Below, one piece after another: positions 1 through 5,804 of a stretch of 5,804 nucleotides of DNA. The first letter of the stretch is position 1; each line of letters starts with the position of its first letter. Under the pieces are notes generated by a model. The model was given only the letters and a program-made list of their open reading frames with translations. It ran no database searches and was not told where the DNA came from. The position numbers were made by a program, and so were the translations under genes. Location: positions 1-5,804 of the forward strand of contig CABQIM010000099.1 of NCBI GenBank assembly GCA_902464375.1, read 5' to 3'. The stretch comes from an uncultured bacterium. Lineage in GTDB: Bacteria > Cyanobacteriota > Vampirovibrionia > Gastranaerophilales > Gastranaerophilaceae.

Positions 1-591
1 ATTCCTAAGGTTGTTATCTTCTTAACAGCTGATGCATTCGGCGTATTGCCTCCAATCTCAAGATTAGACAAGAACGCTGCTATGTACCACTTCGTAACTG
101 GCTTCACTTCTAAGTTAGCTGGTACTGAAAGAGGTGTTACAGAACCACAACCTACATTCTCAACATTGTTCGGTGAACCATTCATGCCAATGGATGCTTC
201 AGTTTACGCTAAAATGTTAGGTGACAAACTTGAACAATACGGTACTAAGGTTTACTTAGTTAACACTGGTTGGGCTGGCGGTTCAGCAGCTTCTGGTGCT
301 AAGAGAATGAAATTGTCTTACACAAGAGCTATGGTAACTGCAGCATTGAACGGTTCATTTGATTCAATCGAATTCAAACACCACGATGTATTCAACGTTG
401 ATTACCCTACATCTTGTCCAAACGTTCCAGACGAAATGCTTGATGCTCGTGGAATGTGGGCTGATAAGAATGCTTATGATGCAGCTGCTAACAAATTGGC
501 TCAAATGTTTGCTGATAACTTCTCAGCTAAGTATCCAAACATGCCTGCTGAAATCGTTAACGCTGGTCCTAAAGCAACAGCTAACGTATAG
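1..591 (+). CDS. pckA: Phosphoenolpyruvate carboxykinase (ATP), C-terminal part (5' end outside window)
   Basis: ATP-type PEP carboxykinase interconverts oxaloacetate + ATP with PEP + ADP + CO2 in the cytoplasm, serving gluconeogenesis or, in many anaerobes, PEP carboxylation. The reading frame is open from base 1, giving 196 residues; roughly the N-terminal 330-340 residues, with the P-loop and metal ligands, lie off the left edge. Visible family signatures are FLTADAFGVLPP (7-18) followed by S-R-L, whose Arg21 matches the active-site Arg333 of the E. coli enzyme; AGTERGVTEPQPTFS (40-54); the FGEPFMP block (57-63); LVNTGW (86-91); and RMKLSYTRAM (102-111), matching the adenine-binding RISIKDTRA segment. 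The C-terminus ends near AGPK as in the family, so the gene is complete at this end. Phe, Asn, Tyr and His codons are mostly C-ending (10 of 12 Phe are TTC), as expected of a highly expressed gene. The stop is TAG at 589-591, followed by a strong terminator. Confidence 0.96.
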   Translation: MPKVVIFLTADAFGVLPPISRLDKNAAMYHFVTGFTSKLAGTERGVTEPQPTFSTLFGEPFMPMDASVYAKMLGDKLEQYGTKVYLVNTGWAGGSAASGAKRMKLSYTRAMVTAALNGSFDSIEFKHHDVFNVDYPTSCPNVPDEMLDARGMWADKNAYDAAANKLAQMFADNFSAKYPNMPAEIVNAGPKATANV

Positions 592-617
592 TGGATTTGA
601 GTTTAACTCATTTCATA

Positions 618-651
618 AAAAAGAGGATAACCGTTTGGTTGTCCTCTTTTT
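618..651. terminator. Bidirectional Rho-independent terminator between convergent genes
   Basis: A 15-bp stem (618-632 with 637-651) encloses a 4-nt GTTT loop. All pairs are Watson-Crick except one T:G at 628/641. Because the arms begin with an A-run and end with a T-run, transcripts from either strand end in a U-tract. It lies 26 bp after the pckA stop and 31 bp beyond the stop of the convergent 210-aa gene, so it can serve both. Confidence 0.92.
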
Positions 652-682
652 GTATGGAAGATTAATGGTGCCATTTTATGCC

Positions 683-1315
683 TTATTCAACATCGTAATT
701 TCGGTTTTGAATATTAAATTCCATTAATTTTTTGTCAAGTGCGTCTTTATCTTTGATGTTTTCAAGTTCTGCAAGTTGTGCTGTCAAAGTTTTATTGTCA
801 ACTTCTCCAGTCCATTCAGCTCTGAAATCATCAAGAAGCTGTAATTTTTCAACTTCTTTTTCTGCTTCAGCTCGATTTCTTTCAACTTCCTTCGCAGCTT
901 CTTTCTGCCATCGATTGATATTGGCTTCATAATTTCCGGTATTTTTAATCTTTTCTTCTGTACGTGCCTTATCATTTGCCTTTTGTGCATCGGTAAGTTT
1001 TTGGCGTGTTTCTTTATCTGTAGCCGCAATATCTTCTGTTGTTTCAACGGCGGTAAAGAAATCTACAATTTTATCATACAATTGGGGGCATGCACTTTTG
1101 ATTTTGTTCAAGAATGTTGTGCGCTCTTTCCCGTTAAGAACACCGTCACCAATATTGTCGCCTTTAGCATTTTTAGCGCCTTCTGTATCGCACTCCTTAA
1201 AAATAGTGTTCAATTTTGCAGTATCTCCTGCTGCAAAATTAACCCCTTGGTCTTTAAAAAATGTGTTCATGCTGCTCATGTCAAATTTGATATTTGAATA
1301 ATCTGGTATTGCCAT
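683..1315 (-). CDS. Uncharacterised 210-aa protein with EF-hand-like loop and charged coiled-coil region
   Basis: I do not recognise a named family. The N-terminal half (about 1-95) looks globular. It contains a Ca-binding-loop-like stretch, GDNIGDGVLNGKE (52-64), followed by an amphipathic helix FLNKIKSACPQLYDKIVDFF (68-87). The D53..D57-G58..N61..E64 spacing fits a 12-residue EF-hand or dockerin-like loop, but position 3 is Ile55 rather than Asp/Asn/Ser, so metal binding is uncertain. Residues about 100-165 are rich in Lys, Glu, Ala and Gln with almost no helix breakers, as in a coiled coil or long single helix. A second charged helical part spans about 175-200. No signal peptide or membrane segment is visible and the only cysteines are 42 and 76, so it is probably cytoplasmic or exported by a non-Sec route. 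The ATG start is fixed by a TAAGGAG ribosome site 8 nt upstream. The gene lies 91 bp after priA on the same strand, so it may be transcribed alone or by priA read-through, and ends at the shared terminator. Confidence 0.85.
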   Translation of the reverse strand: MAIPDYSNIKFDMSSMNTFFKDQGVNFAAGDTAKLNTIFKECDTEGAKNAKGDNIGDGVLNGKERTTFLNKIKSACPQLYDKIVDFFTAVETTEDIAATDKETRQKLTDAQKANDKARTEEKIKNTGNYEANINRWQKEAAKEVERNRAEAEKEVEKLQLLDDFRAEWTGEVDNKTLTAQLAELENIKDKDALDKKLMEFNIQNRNYDVE

Positions 1316-1323
1316 AATATTTT

Positions 1324-1330
1324 CTCCTTA
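1324..1330 (-). promoter_or_regulatory. Shine-Dalgarno site of the 210-aa gene
   Basis: TAAGGAG, read on the - strand, lies 8 nt before the ATG at 1315. It is a near-perfect anti-16S match and confirms both the start and the reality of this gene. I see no convincing sigma70 promoter between it and the priA stop: there is a TTGAAA around 1360-1365, but no well-spaced -10. Confidence 0.85.
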
Positions 1331-1380
1331 ATGTTGATACAACCATCATGTATTACGGCAGATTTTCAAAAAACTTTAAT

Positions 1381-1399
1381 AAAAATAACGAAAACGTTA
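1381..1399 (-). terminator. Possible weak terminator after priA
   Basis: On the - strand a 5-bp stem TAACG/CGTTA with a TTTT loop is followed directly by five T. It sits 7 nt past the priA stop. The stem is short and has only two G:C pairs, so termination would be partial at best, and it may be chance in AT-rich sequence. Confidence 0.3.
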
Positions 1400-1406
1400 C
1401 AAACAT

Positions 1407-3611
1407 TTACAAAATATCTAACGGATCAACATCAATTGCAAGGCGAATGTCTTTAGGCATTGTGATTTTGCTTAAAAATTTAGAAATAAAATCATGCCCT
1501 TTTTGTGATAATTTATTTTTAATAAGGATTTGGAACCTATAGTAACCGTTCAATTTCTCAATGACACAAGGTGTTGGGCCTAGCGTTTCTAAATATTCAC
1601 CAAACCCAAATTTTTCAGTCATTGTGTTTAAGCGCATTGCAATTTCCATAGCAGATTTCTCTGCACGAAAATTATTTTGTGATGACAGTATAAGACGGAT
1701 GATTTGGCTGAATGGCGGATAATCAAATTCTTGCCGAGCTTTTATTTCTGTTTCAAAAAACTTTTCATAATCCTGTGCTTTAGCTGTCTGGAAAGCGTAA
1801 TAATCAGGGTTATATGTTTGGAATAGCACTTTGCCCTTGAATTCTCCTCTGCCTGCTCGTCCTGCAACCTGTGTAAGTAATTGGAATCCTCTTTCAGAGG
1901 CTCTATAGTCAGGAATGTTGAATCCGGAATCTGCACTAAGTACACCAACAAGTGTAACATTAGGATTATCTAATCCCTTGGCAATCATTTGCGTTCCGAC
2001 TAAGATATCAATTTCGCCCTTTTGGAATTTATTCAACAATTCAATGTGAGCGTTCTTTCTTGTCAAAATATCACTGTCAATTCTTTCAACTCTTGCGTCC
2101 GGATAAAGTTCTTTTATCAAAAGCTCAATCTTTTGAGTTCCAACTCCGGAAGTGGAAAGCGCATCGCTACCGCATTGAGGACAAAATTCAGGGAAACTCA
2201 TTTCTCGGTTGCAGTAGTGGCATTTGAGTTTTTTTACACTTGCGTGCCAAATCATTGGTATAGAACAATCTGGGCATTCAACAACCGTTCCGCAAGCTTT
2301 ACATTGCGTATATGTAGAATATCCTCTGCGGTTCATCAAGAGAATTACTTGCTGATTTCTTTCTAATGTTTCAACAATCTCTGTTTGTAAAGGTTTAGAA
2401 ATAATTCCTCTGTAAGCGGCTTTTCCGTATTCTTGCATATTAATTACTTGAGGTTTCGCAAGCGGAGAATTATTGAAACGCTTTCTCATTTCAAACAAAT
2501 TATTGTTATTAGTTGCAAAATAGTATGTCGAAATGTCTGGTGTCGCAGAACCCAAGATTAGCGGTGCTTGGTGAAATTGCGCTAAGCGTCTTGCTACAAC
2601 TCTTGCGTCGTATCTAGGTGCAGGGTTTGTTTGTTTATAAGCGCCTTCGTGCTCCTCGTCAATAATAATCAAGCCAATATTTTGCAATGGTGCAAAAACT
2701 GCAGATCTTGCACCTGCAAGGATTTTAATATCGTTATTATAAAGTCTTTGCCAAACGTCATATTTTTCGCCATCACCGATACTGCTGTGCCATATTGCAA
2801 CATCTCTTATGCCAAATTTTCGAGCTAATCTTTTTGTAAGCTGAGAAGCTAAAGCAATTTCTGGAGCTAAAAATAAAACATTTTTGCCTGAATCAATAAC
2901 ATCTTTTATTAATTTAAAGTAAACCTCTGTTTTACCGGAAGCGGTTACACCGTGCAAAAGAATAGGGTTTGGCGATTTTAGTTTTGCTTTTATCCCTTCA
3001 TAAGCTGTAATTTGTTCACCGGAAAGCTCGAATAGAGGTTCTGTTTCCACATCTTTGAATATAGAAAGTGGATTTCTGTAAATATATTCTTCTTCTATTT
3101 TTACAAAACCACCTTCTGCAAGTTTTTTCATTGTTGCTCGTGTAGTTTTGGCTAATTCTTCAAATTCTATAAGCGAGCATTTACCTTTAGTTTTAAGTAG
3201 AGCCAAAATCTCTTTTTGACGTTTTGTTAAACCTTCGCCGTCTTCCTTAATCAATGAAACAGCAAGTGCAATTTTTGCATTTTTTTCTATTAATTTCATC
3301 GGTAATGCTGCATTTAAAACAGTCACAAAATCTGTACAATAATAATTTGCAACCCATTCTAAAAGTTTTAAATATTTGATAGAAAAAAGCGGTGTTTCAT
3401 CAATTATTCGATTAATTTTTTTTGCTTTAAAATCTCCCGGAAGGTAGTCTGAAAAACCCACAATAAACGCATTGATTAATCCTTGTCTGCCAAATGGAAC
3501 CATTACAGCCTGCCCGATTTGAATGATATTCTTCATCTCATCGGGTATAAGATAGCTGAATGTTTTGACTCCAAGCCCTTTTATATTTACTAAAACCAAT
3601 GCGTATTTCAT
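1407..3611 (-). CDS. priA: Primosomal protein N' (replication restart helicase PriA)
   Basis: PriA is a 3'-5' superfamily 2 helicase that recognises stalled or D-loop forks and starts primosome assembly to reload the replicative helicase. From the ATG at 3611 it has 734 residues, close to the 732 of E. coli. Domains in order: N-terminal 3'-DNA-binding domain (about 1-105, with KTFSYLIPDE and VMVPFGRQ); a winged-helix-like part (about 120-180); a DEAH helicase lobe with Walker A GVTASGKTEVY (221-231), motif Ia LAPEIAL (248-254), Walker B DEEH (318-321) and LGSATPD (353-359); a zinc region with four CxxC pairs (437/440, 446/449, 464/467, 477/480); lobe 2 with GTQMIAKGLD (539-548) and QVAGRAGRG (581-589); and a C-terminal domain ending DVDPLDIL. 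All eight zinc ligands are present. Walker A has Ala224 where many PriA have Gly. A longer frame opens with TTG at 3671, but its first 20 residues lie inside the upstream terminator and match no PriA, so I reject that start. Codons for Phe and Tyr are more often T-ending than in pckA, as expected for low expression. Confidence 0.97.
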   Translation of the reverse strand: MKYALVLVNIKGLGVKTFSYLIPDEMKNIIQIGQAVMVPFGRQGLINAFIVGFSDYLPGDFKAKKINRIIDETPLFSIKYLKLLEWVANYYCTDFVTVLNAALPMKLIEKNAKIALAVSLIKEDGEGLTKRQKEILALLKTKGKCSLIEFEELAKTTRATMKKLAEGGFVKIEEEYIYRNPLSIFKDVETEPLFELSGEQITAYEGIKAKLKSPNPILLHGVTASGKTEVYFKLIKDVIDSGKNVLFLAPEIALASQLTKRLARKFGIRDVAIWHSSIGDGEKYDVWQRLYNNDIKILAGARSAVFAPLQNIGLIIIDEEHEGAYKQTNPAPRYDARVVARRLAQFHQAPLILGSATPDISTYYFATNNNNLFEMRKRFNNSPLAKPQVINMQEYGKAAYRGIISKPLQTEIVETLERNQQVILLMNRRGYSTYTQCKACGTVVECPDCSIPMIWHASVKKLKCHYCNREMSFPEFCPQCGSDALSTSGVGTQKIELLIKELYPDARVERIDSDILTRKNAHIELLNKFQKGEIDILVGTQMIAKGLDNPNVTLVGVLSADSGFNIPDYRASERGFQLLTQVAGRAGRGEFKGKVLFQTYNPDYYAFQTAKAQDYEKFFETEIKARQEFDYPPFSQIIRLILSSQNNFRAEKSAMEIAMRLNTMTEKFGFGEYLETLGPTPCVIEKLNGYYRFQILIKNKLSQKGHDFISKFLSKITMPKDIRLAIDVDPLDIL

Positions 3612-3618
3612 AGTTATT

Positions 3619-3624
3619 ATTATA
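3619..3624 (-). promoter_or_regulatory. Extended -10 promoter element of priA (proximal)
   Basis: Read on the - strand this is TATAAT preceded by TGT, i.e. a perfect extended -10 (TGnTATAAT, 3627 to 3619). No good -35 lies at 16-18 bp; a TTGCAA sits 20 bp upstream. Initiation 7 nt downstream falls at about 3611-3612, on the ATG itself, predicting a leaderless mRNA. No Shine-Dalgarno is present upstream of the ATG, which agrees with this. Confidence 0.6.
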
Positions 3625-3632
3625 ACATAGTG

Positions 3633-3648
3633 GCAATTATAAAATTGC
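3633..3648. repeat. Small inverted repeat in the priA promoter
   Basis: Perfect 6-bp arms GCAATT / AATTGC are separated by ATAA. The dyad spans roughly -21 to -36 relative to the predicted priA start site, where a repressor or activator could bind. It is short and AT-rich, so it may have no function. Confidence 0.3.
3636..3641 (-). promoter_or_regulatory. Second consensus -10 box upstream of priA (distal)
   Basis: A second perfect TATAAT (- strand) lies 17 bp upstream of the proximal one, with no convincing -35, since the sequence there is terminator hairpin. If used, it would start at about 3629 and give an 18-nt leader without a ribosome site. In such AT-rich DNA it could be chance, and it lies inside a small inverted repeat. 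Confidence 0.3.
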
Positions 3649-3652
3649 AAAC

Positions 3653-3684
3653 AAAAAGGACATCCTTTCAAGAATGTCCTTTTT
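3653..3684 (-). terminator. Rho-independent terminator of the exoprotein gene
   Basis: A perfect 11-bp stem (3653-3663 with 3674-3684, core GGACAT/ATGTCC) has a 10-nt loop and is flanked by five A on one side and five T on the other. On the - strand it lies 25 bp beyond the exoprotein stop, ends in a U-run continuing TTTTTGTTT, and insulates priA from that gene. The other strand could also form a terminator, but no + strand gene ends here. Confidence 0.88.
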
Positions 3685-3709
3685 AATTATCTTACATCTT
3701 TTAATGGAA

Positions 3710-5752
3710 TTAGTTTACCATTGGGAATGCTCTTACAACAGTTACTGAACCATCAACGTTCTTTCTAACTCCTGTATCATTTTGATCGTCATCCAAGTCT
3801 GCAGCGTATGCAACCGGTGTGTAAACTTGGTTCAAATCTAATGATTTGTTTTCGAAACTTCTAAGAACCTTAGCGTTATCATTGTCATCAGGGATTGGTT
3901 GTGGTTCTGGATCAGGAGTCGGCTCCGGCTTTGGAGCGTCAGGACCAACTAAGTATGTTGATTTGCCTGCAATCTGAGTTCCGTCGTTGTAACCGTTTGG
4001 CGCATTTGTTAATTCATATGTAATTACGTCATTTTTGTTAACAGTAACTTCTTTTTCATCTCTGATGTTTGTATATTTAAGAGTATAATCTCTTCCTGGG
4101 AAGTCAACTTTCAATTTGTTAGTTGCTTTACCAACCTTGATTGTATCTGCGTGAACATCAGGTCCGGTGATTTCAATAAACTTATCAGGAGCTACCAAGT
4201 TAACTTCTTTTGCGTTAGCACCAGTTACCTTCAAATCACCCTTAGATAAAATGTAAGCTGTTGATGGTGTATCAATTTGAGAAATTGTTCCGCCATTAAC
4301 GTTGATATAACCAGGAGTGCCTACTGAATCCGGAATAGGAATATAATTTTCCATAATATTCACAATTTTTTTGTCTACTGACATTGCATCAGTTGAAGTT
4401 AAGCCACCAAGATAACCGTTAGAAGAAAATTTGTATTCTTTAGCGGTCAATGTTGCTTTACCGTCTGTTAAAACATTCAAATTATCAGATTTCATTGTGA
4501 TTTTGTTTGCAGAAGTATCAATCGTTGTCATAACGTGACCATCTGTAGCGTGAGCTGTTAAATCGCCACCAACGGTTAGTTTACCATCTGCAAGTTTTTG
4601 TGCATCGTAATCATAACCACCAATGTGAATGTTGTGTTTAGATTCGATAGCTAAATCGCCGTCAACTTTTGTATCACCAATTACGTGAACAAAGTGTTTT
4701 ATTGTTTGATAGCAATTGTTATCATAGTTTTGTGAAACATCTTTTGTAGTTAATTTAGCGTTCTTTGTTACATGAACATCTCCAACATCAAGGAAACCAC
4801 CGCCATTTGTCATTTCTAAGTTGCCTTTGACATCAGCGTTTCTTAAAAATGCTCTAGCACCGTTATTTACAACTTTAACATCACCATTCATTGATAATCT
4901 GTTATCGTTGTTAGTTTTGTTAATAGTAACGTTGCCACCTGTGATAATGTTTGTGTTGCCGTTGATTGTTCCGCCGTTTTTGATTTCTAAAGCACCAACA
5001 TCATTAGTGATGTATAAATCTCCATTTACGTTCATTGCGGACATTCTAGCAACTGTTTGAGCTTTGTTCGGAGCTGTTTGGTTAAGTGCTAAATAATCTT
5101 GACCATTTGCTGTAACAAGTTTAACAGCTTTTGCATTGATTGTAGAGTTAGCTGCATTGATACCGGCTGCAACAATGCTGTAATCGCCGCCTACATTAAA
5201 TGTAGAATTATTTTTGATTTCGATAGGAATTAATTTTCCACTATCGTTAAAGATTTTTGAGTATTTTGCATCTTTGATGTCAAATTTATTTAAGTCTTCT
5301 GCTTTTACGCCTGATAAATCTTTTGTTGTAATCATAGCGTCACCGGCAGTTGTAAATTGTGCACCGTCAAACAAAACACCATTTGGGTTTGAAATTATTA
5401 ATTGGCTGATGCCTTGGTTGGCACTAACTTGACCATAAATGTTTGACATGCCGTGATTTACAGTGTTTAAAATTGTTAATCCGCTTGCACCGTCTGTTGC
5501 ATTAAAGTTCAATGATTCGTTTTTGTTAACGTTCAAAGAATCCCAGTTAACGTGAGCATTGCCGTTGAAATTCAAATCTACATTGCCGGTACCTGCACCG
5601 TTTACGCCAACAAAACCACCGGTTACGTTATTGATAACACCACCGCCGTTGCCTGCGCCTAAACCTGTGTCGATAACAGCATAAGAAACTTGCATAGAGG
5701 CAAATAATGTACTTAATACTAGTGCTGATAGTTTTCTCTTAAAGTTTTTCAT
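3710..5752 (-). CDS. Two-partner secretion (TpsA) exoprotein, filamentous-haemagglutinin N-terminal domain type
   Basis: This is a secreted or surface exoprotein of the TpsA class: Sec export, then passage through a TpsB outer-membrane pore that recognises the N-terminal TPS domain, folding into a beta-helix. From the ATG at 5752 it has 680 residues. A signal peptide is clear: basic KNFKRK, a hydrophobic stretch (8-20), and cleavage likely after SYA (23-25). The TPS/Haemagg_act domain (about 26-185) carries VNWDSLNV (68-75), SNIYGQV (103-109) and the hallmark SNPNGVLFDGA (121-131). The passenger (about 185-545) has repeated x-G-D/N-L/V turns (for example at 244-246, 290-292, 310-312, 365-367, 396-398, 505-507), as expected of a parallel beta-helix. 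Residues about 607-626 form a Pro/acidic linker, followed by a 54-residue tail with an acidic DLDDD patch and VRKNVDGSVTVVRAFP. No LPxTG, autotransporter barrel or transmembrane helix is seen. One Cys (347) is present. It is short for a TpsA, and no tpsB is in the window. Adhesion is a family-based guess; the ligand is unknown. Confidence 0.9.
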   Translation of the reverse strand: MKNFKRKLSALVLSTLFASMQVSYAVIDTGLGAGNGGGVINNVTGGFVGVNGAGTGNVDLNFNGNAHVNWDSLNVNKNESLNFNATDGASGLTILNTVNHGMSNIYGQVSANQGISQLIISNPNGVLFDGAQFTTAGDAMITTKDLSGVKAEDLNKFDIKDAKYSKIFNDSGKLIPIEIKNNSTFNVGGDYSIVAAGINAANSTINAKAVKLVTANGQDYLALNQTAPNKAQTVARMSAMNVNGDLYITNDVGALEIKNGGTINGNTNIITGGNVTINKTNNDNRLSMNGDVKVVNNGARAFLRNADVKGNLEMTNGGGFLDVGDVHVTKNAKLTTKDVSQNYDNNCYQTIKHFVHVIGDTKVDGDLAIESKHNIHIGGYDYDAQKLADGKLTVGGDLTAHATDGHVMTTIDTSANKITMKSDNLNVLTDGKATLTAKEYKFSSNGYLGGLTSTDAMSVDKKIVNIMENYIPIPDSVGTPGYINVNGGTISQIDTPSTAYILSKGDLKVTGANAKEVNLVAPDKFIEITGPDVHADTIKVGKATNKLKVDFPGRDYTLKYTNIRDEKEVTVNKNDVITYELTNAPNGYNDGTQIAGKSTYLVGPDAPKPEPTPDPEPQPIPDDNDNAKVLRSFENKSLDLNQVYTPVAYAADLDDDQNDTGVRKNVDGSVTVVRAFPMVN

Positions 5753-5760
5753 TTCCAAAT

Positions 5761-5766
5761 CCCTTT
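5761..5766 (-). promoter_or_regulatory. Shine-Dalgarno site fixing the exoprotein start
   Basis: AAAGGG on the - strand ends 8 nt before the ATG at 5752. An in-frame TTG two codons earlier (5758) would lie only 2 nt from it, too close for use. The ATG also gives a standard signal peptide beginning MKNFKRK. Confidence 0.7.
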
Positions 5767-5783
5767 ATGTTGACTGTATCCCA

Positions 5784-5789
5784 ATCATA
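5784..5789 (-). promoter_or_regulatory. Possible -10 box of the exoprotein gene
   Basis: TATGAT on the - strand would start transcription about 25 nt before the start codon, leaving room for the ribosome site. The matching -35 would fall just beyond the window edge, so it cannot be checked. A TGACTT at the edge (5799-5804) is too close to pair with this box. Confidence 0.35.
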
Positions 5790-5804
5790 CTATTAAAAAA
5801 GTCA

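Noticed and set aside
359..727. A + strand 122-residue open frame overlapping the end of pckA
   Set aside because: It is a frame-shifted shadow of pckA that runs through the terminator. The pckA frame has unmistakable family motifs.
983..1542. + strand open frames antisense to the 210-aa gene and the end of priA
   Set aside because: No Shine-Dalgarno and no plausible protein features. The opposite strand has well-supported genes.
3612..3671. A 20-residue N-terminal extension of PriA from a TTG codon at 3671
   Set aside because: It lies within the terminator hairpin and the promoter, has no ribosome site, and its Cys-containing peptide does not resemble any PriA N-terminus. The protein aligns with the family from the ATG at 3611.
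4330..4345. Interruption of the beta-helix pattern by a Pro-rich stretch (IPIPDSVGTPG, residues 471-481) as a possible domain fusion
   Set aside because: Loops of this kind are common in beta-helix passengers, the frame is intact, and the repeat-like pattern resumes directly afterwards.
4821..5432. Two + strand open frames (79 and 72 residues) inside the exoprotein gene
   Set aside because: They are antisense shadows of the beta-helix coding sequence with hydrophobic residues produced by the complementary strand. No ribosome site supports them.
1..5804. Search for CRISPR arrays, tRNA genes, insertion sequences or long direct repeats
   Set aside because: No regularly spaced repeats, no cloverleaf-like segment with a CCA-type end, no transposase motifs and no long terminal inverted repeats were seen. 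The only hairpins are the terminators and the small dyad listed.

Overview
The window is AT-rich and carries four protein-coding genes: one runs off the left edge on the + strand and three lie on the - strand. From left to right they are the C-terminal part of an ATP-type phosphoenolpyruvate carboxykinase (pckA, +), a 210-residue unrecognised protein with an EF-hand-like loop and a charged helical region (-), the primosomal helicase PriA (-), and a short two-partner-secretion (TpsA, filamentous-haemagglutinin-type) exoprotein (-).

Organism: the TpsA-type exoprotein with a Sec signal peptide implies an outer membrane. Low GC, good Shine-Dalgarno sites on two genes, and a PriA resembling the Firmicutes/cyanobacterial type suggest a low-GC, host-associated diderm. 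My best guess is a gut Gastranaerophilales (Vampirovibrionia/'Melainabacteria') genome. Negativicutes, Elusimicrobia, Fusobacteria and low-GC gut Alphaproteobacteria are not excluded. This is inference from style and gene content, since no rRNA or clade-specific marker is present.

Layout: pckA ends at 591 and converges on the 210-aa gene. A strong near-perfect hairpin at 618-651, flanked by A- and T-runs, can terminate transcription from both sides. The 210-aa gene (683-1315) follows priA (1407-3611) by 91 bp. That gap holds a clear Shine-Dalgarno and only a weak hairpin, so read-through from priA is possible. A second strong hairpin (3653-3684) separates priA from the upstream exoprotein gene (3710-5752). 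Directly after it come two consensus TATAAT boxes and the priA start, with no Shine-Dalgarno, which suggests a leaderless or near-leaderless priA mRNA. The exoprotein gene has its own ribosome site and a plausible -10 box near the right edge.

The genes do not form an obvious pathway. pckA is central carbon metabolism, priA is replication restart, and the exoprotein is cell-surface or secreted. Each looks like its own transcription unit. The least ordinary items are the 210-aa protein, the short exoprotein with a Pro/acidic linker and distinct C-terminal tail, and the compact priA promoter/start. I found no CRISPR array, tRNA, rRNA, insertion sequence or phage signature, and no clear sign of a wholly new multi-gene system.
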